Below the pieces are notes generated by a model, which saw nothing but the letters and a program-made list of their open reading frames with translations, searched no databases and was not told where the DNA came from. 50,621 nt of DNA, from assembly GCF_002423035.1 (NCBI RefSeq), contig NZ_DIUM01000097.1, positions 5,090 through 55,710 of the forward strand. Direction: 5' to 3'. Position numbers and translations under genes: made by a program. This document shows positions 50,065 through 50,621 of the stretch, piece after piece (position 1 is the stretch's first letter; each line of letters starts with the position of its first letter). This stretch comes from Thiocapsa sp. UBA6158 (lineage in GTDB: Bacteria; Pseudomonadota; Gammaproteobacteria; Chromatiales; Chromatiaceae).

Positions 50065-50337
50065 TCTGGGCCGCCTATCCCGAGAGGTTTAAAGAGGATT
50101 CCGAGGCGGACTGGGAGGCGGCCATCCGTTTGATCTGAGACCCGCTTGCGAGGGGATTTGGCGCGCCTGTTTCGGACACGCTCGGAGGCGGACGAGGTGT
50201 TCCAAACCCCTGCCAGAGGTGGGCCGCCGACGCCTGTTTTGACGGCGCGACTGGCGTTTGCGTGAATGCGTTCACCCGCCCCCGTCGCGGACTAGGTTAC
50301 CCTCGCAGGTACCCATGTCCGCTGTCCGGGGTACGTC
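50065..50337. other. Intergenic region between the hybrid kinase and the thermonuclease gene
   Basis: A frame just after the kinase reads AYPERFKEDSEADWEAAIRLI before a stop at about 50139. It looks protein-like but has no start codon of its own and no family I recognise. No terminator hairpin with a U tract was found. The thermonuclease promoter is not evident. Confidence 0.4.
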
Positions 50338-50621
50338 GTGTCCCTTTCGCTCCTGCGTTTGCTCCCTGCCCTTCTTGTCCTGACCCTCCCGATCTCCCCG
50401 CAAACCCATGCCGACAGCCTCGACGGCAAGGTCGTCCGCATCCTTGACGGCGATACCGTCGAGGTTCTCGATGCGCGCAAGCGCACGCACCGAGTGCGCC
50501 TCGCCGGCATCGACGCCCCCGAGAGCAAGCAACCCTTCGGGGCCAAGGCCAAGCGCGCCCTGTCCTCGCTGGTCGGCGGCAAGACCCTGACCGTCGATTG
50601 GCACAAGCGCGATCGCTACGA
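50338..50621 (+). CDS. Secreted thermonuclease (SNase family), 5' part, cut by window edge
   Basis: From a GTG at 50338, with GGGG about 7 nt upstream, the product starts with a hydrophobic signal peptide (SLLRLLPALLVLTLPISPQTHA). The staphylococcal nuclease fold follows: GKVVRILDGDTVEV with the metal-binding Asp, then HRVRLAGIDAPESKQPFG with the catalytic Arg and Glu. The remaining Arg and the C-terminal part lie beyond the window; 94 codons are seen. It is likely a periplasmic or extracellular Ca2+-dependent DNA/RNA endonuclease. Confidence 0.9.
   Translation, partial: MSLSLLRLLPALLVLTLPISPQTHADSLDGKVVRILDGDTVEVLDARKRTHRVRLAGIDAPESKQPFGAKAKRALSSLVGGKTLTVDWHKRDRY

Noticed and set aside
50272..50606. 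Minus-strand frames of 104-110 codons at the right edge
   Set aside because: Antisense to the thermonuclease gene, which has a signal peptide and DGDT/DAPE motifs.
1..50621. tRNA, rRNA genes and CRISPR arrays
   Set aside because: No T-loop/acceptor combinations, rRNA-like stretches or regularly spaced direct repeats were recognised by eye; a tRNAscan, Infernal and CRISPR search would settle this.

Overview
The window is GC-rich DNA from a gammaproteobacterium, most likely a purple sulfur bacterium of the Chromatiaceae (Thiocapsa/Allochromatium-like). The main pointer is a secreted Gly/Tyr/Pro-rich sulfur-globule-type protein with a perfect FNR-type box at its promoter. A B12-dependent ribonucleotide reductase, NikR with a CbiM-type metal permease, and TamA/TamB/LpxL fit a metabolically versatile Gram-negative. 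The species assignment is inference.

Layout. 1-1547 (minus): succinate dehydrogenase sdhC-sdhD-sdhA, with sdhA running off the left edge. 1849-9618 (minus): a tightly coupled envelope operon tamA-tamB-lpxL-UPF0104-type flippase, in which all three junctions overlap by 4 nt. 9916-12088 (minus): a bacterial voltage-gated sodium channel, a CopZ-like metallochaperone and glucokinase. 12385-13231: the sulfur globule protein gene, diverging from a strongly promoted 57-aa peptide gene with its own terminator. 13283-16392 (minus): a three-gene MCE/Mla lipid transporter. 16501-18519: CbiM permease (minus), a DUF2076 protein and NikR (plus). 18517-18714: a 198-bp element with perfect 20-bp terminal inverted repeats that supplies the stop codons of both neighbouring genes. 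18696-22059 (minus): a coupled circularly-permuted ATP-grasp / alpha-E / transglutaminase operon of unknown product. 22246-26295 (minus): nrdJ-trkH-trkA. 26486-35310 (plus): a beta-oxidation operon with a papain-like hydrolase, acyl-CoA dehydrogenase, thiolase, FadJ-type multifunctional enzyme and acyl-CoA ligase. 35601-38808: a glycosyltransferase, a small coiled-coil protein, a wrecked zinc metallopeptidase and a DUF4139 protein.

36.7-44.3 kb is a gene graveyard. It holds a decayed zinc-binding metallopeptidase, a MazF remnant, an AroE fragment joined to a UvrD-helicase fragment, and a NERD nuclease fragment joined to a D-cysteine desulfhydrase tail. It also holds a zinc-ribbon pseudogene and an internally deleted ISL3-family insertion sequence. 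That element sits inside a DUF4160 gene with a clean 8-bp target duplication; removing element plus one duplication restores an intact 86-codon frame that couples to a DUF2442 gene. An intact Uma2-family nuclease also lies here.

44.3-50.6 kb: a LysE exporter, an RNA 2',3'-cyclic phosphodiesterase homologue lacking its first catalytic His, a 1399-aa CHASE-PAS-PAS-HisKA-REC-REC-Hpt hybrid kinase, and the start of a secreted thermonuclease cut by the right edge. No rRNA, tRNA or CRISPR array was seen.
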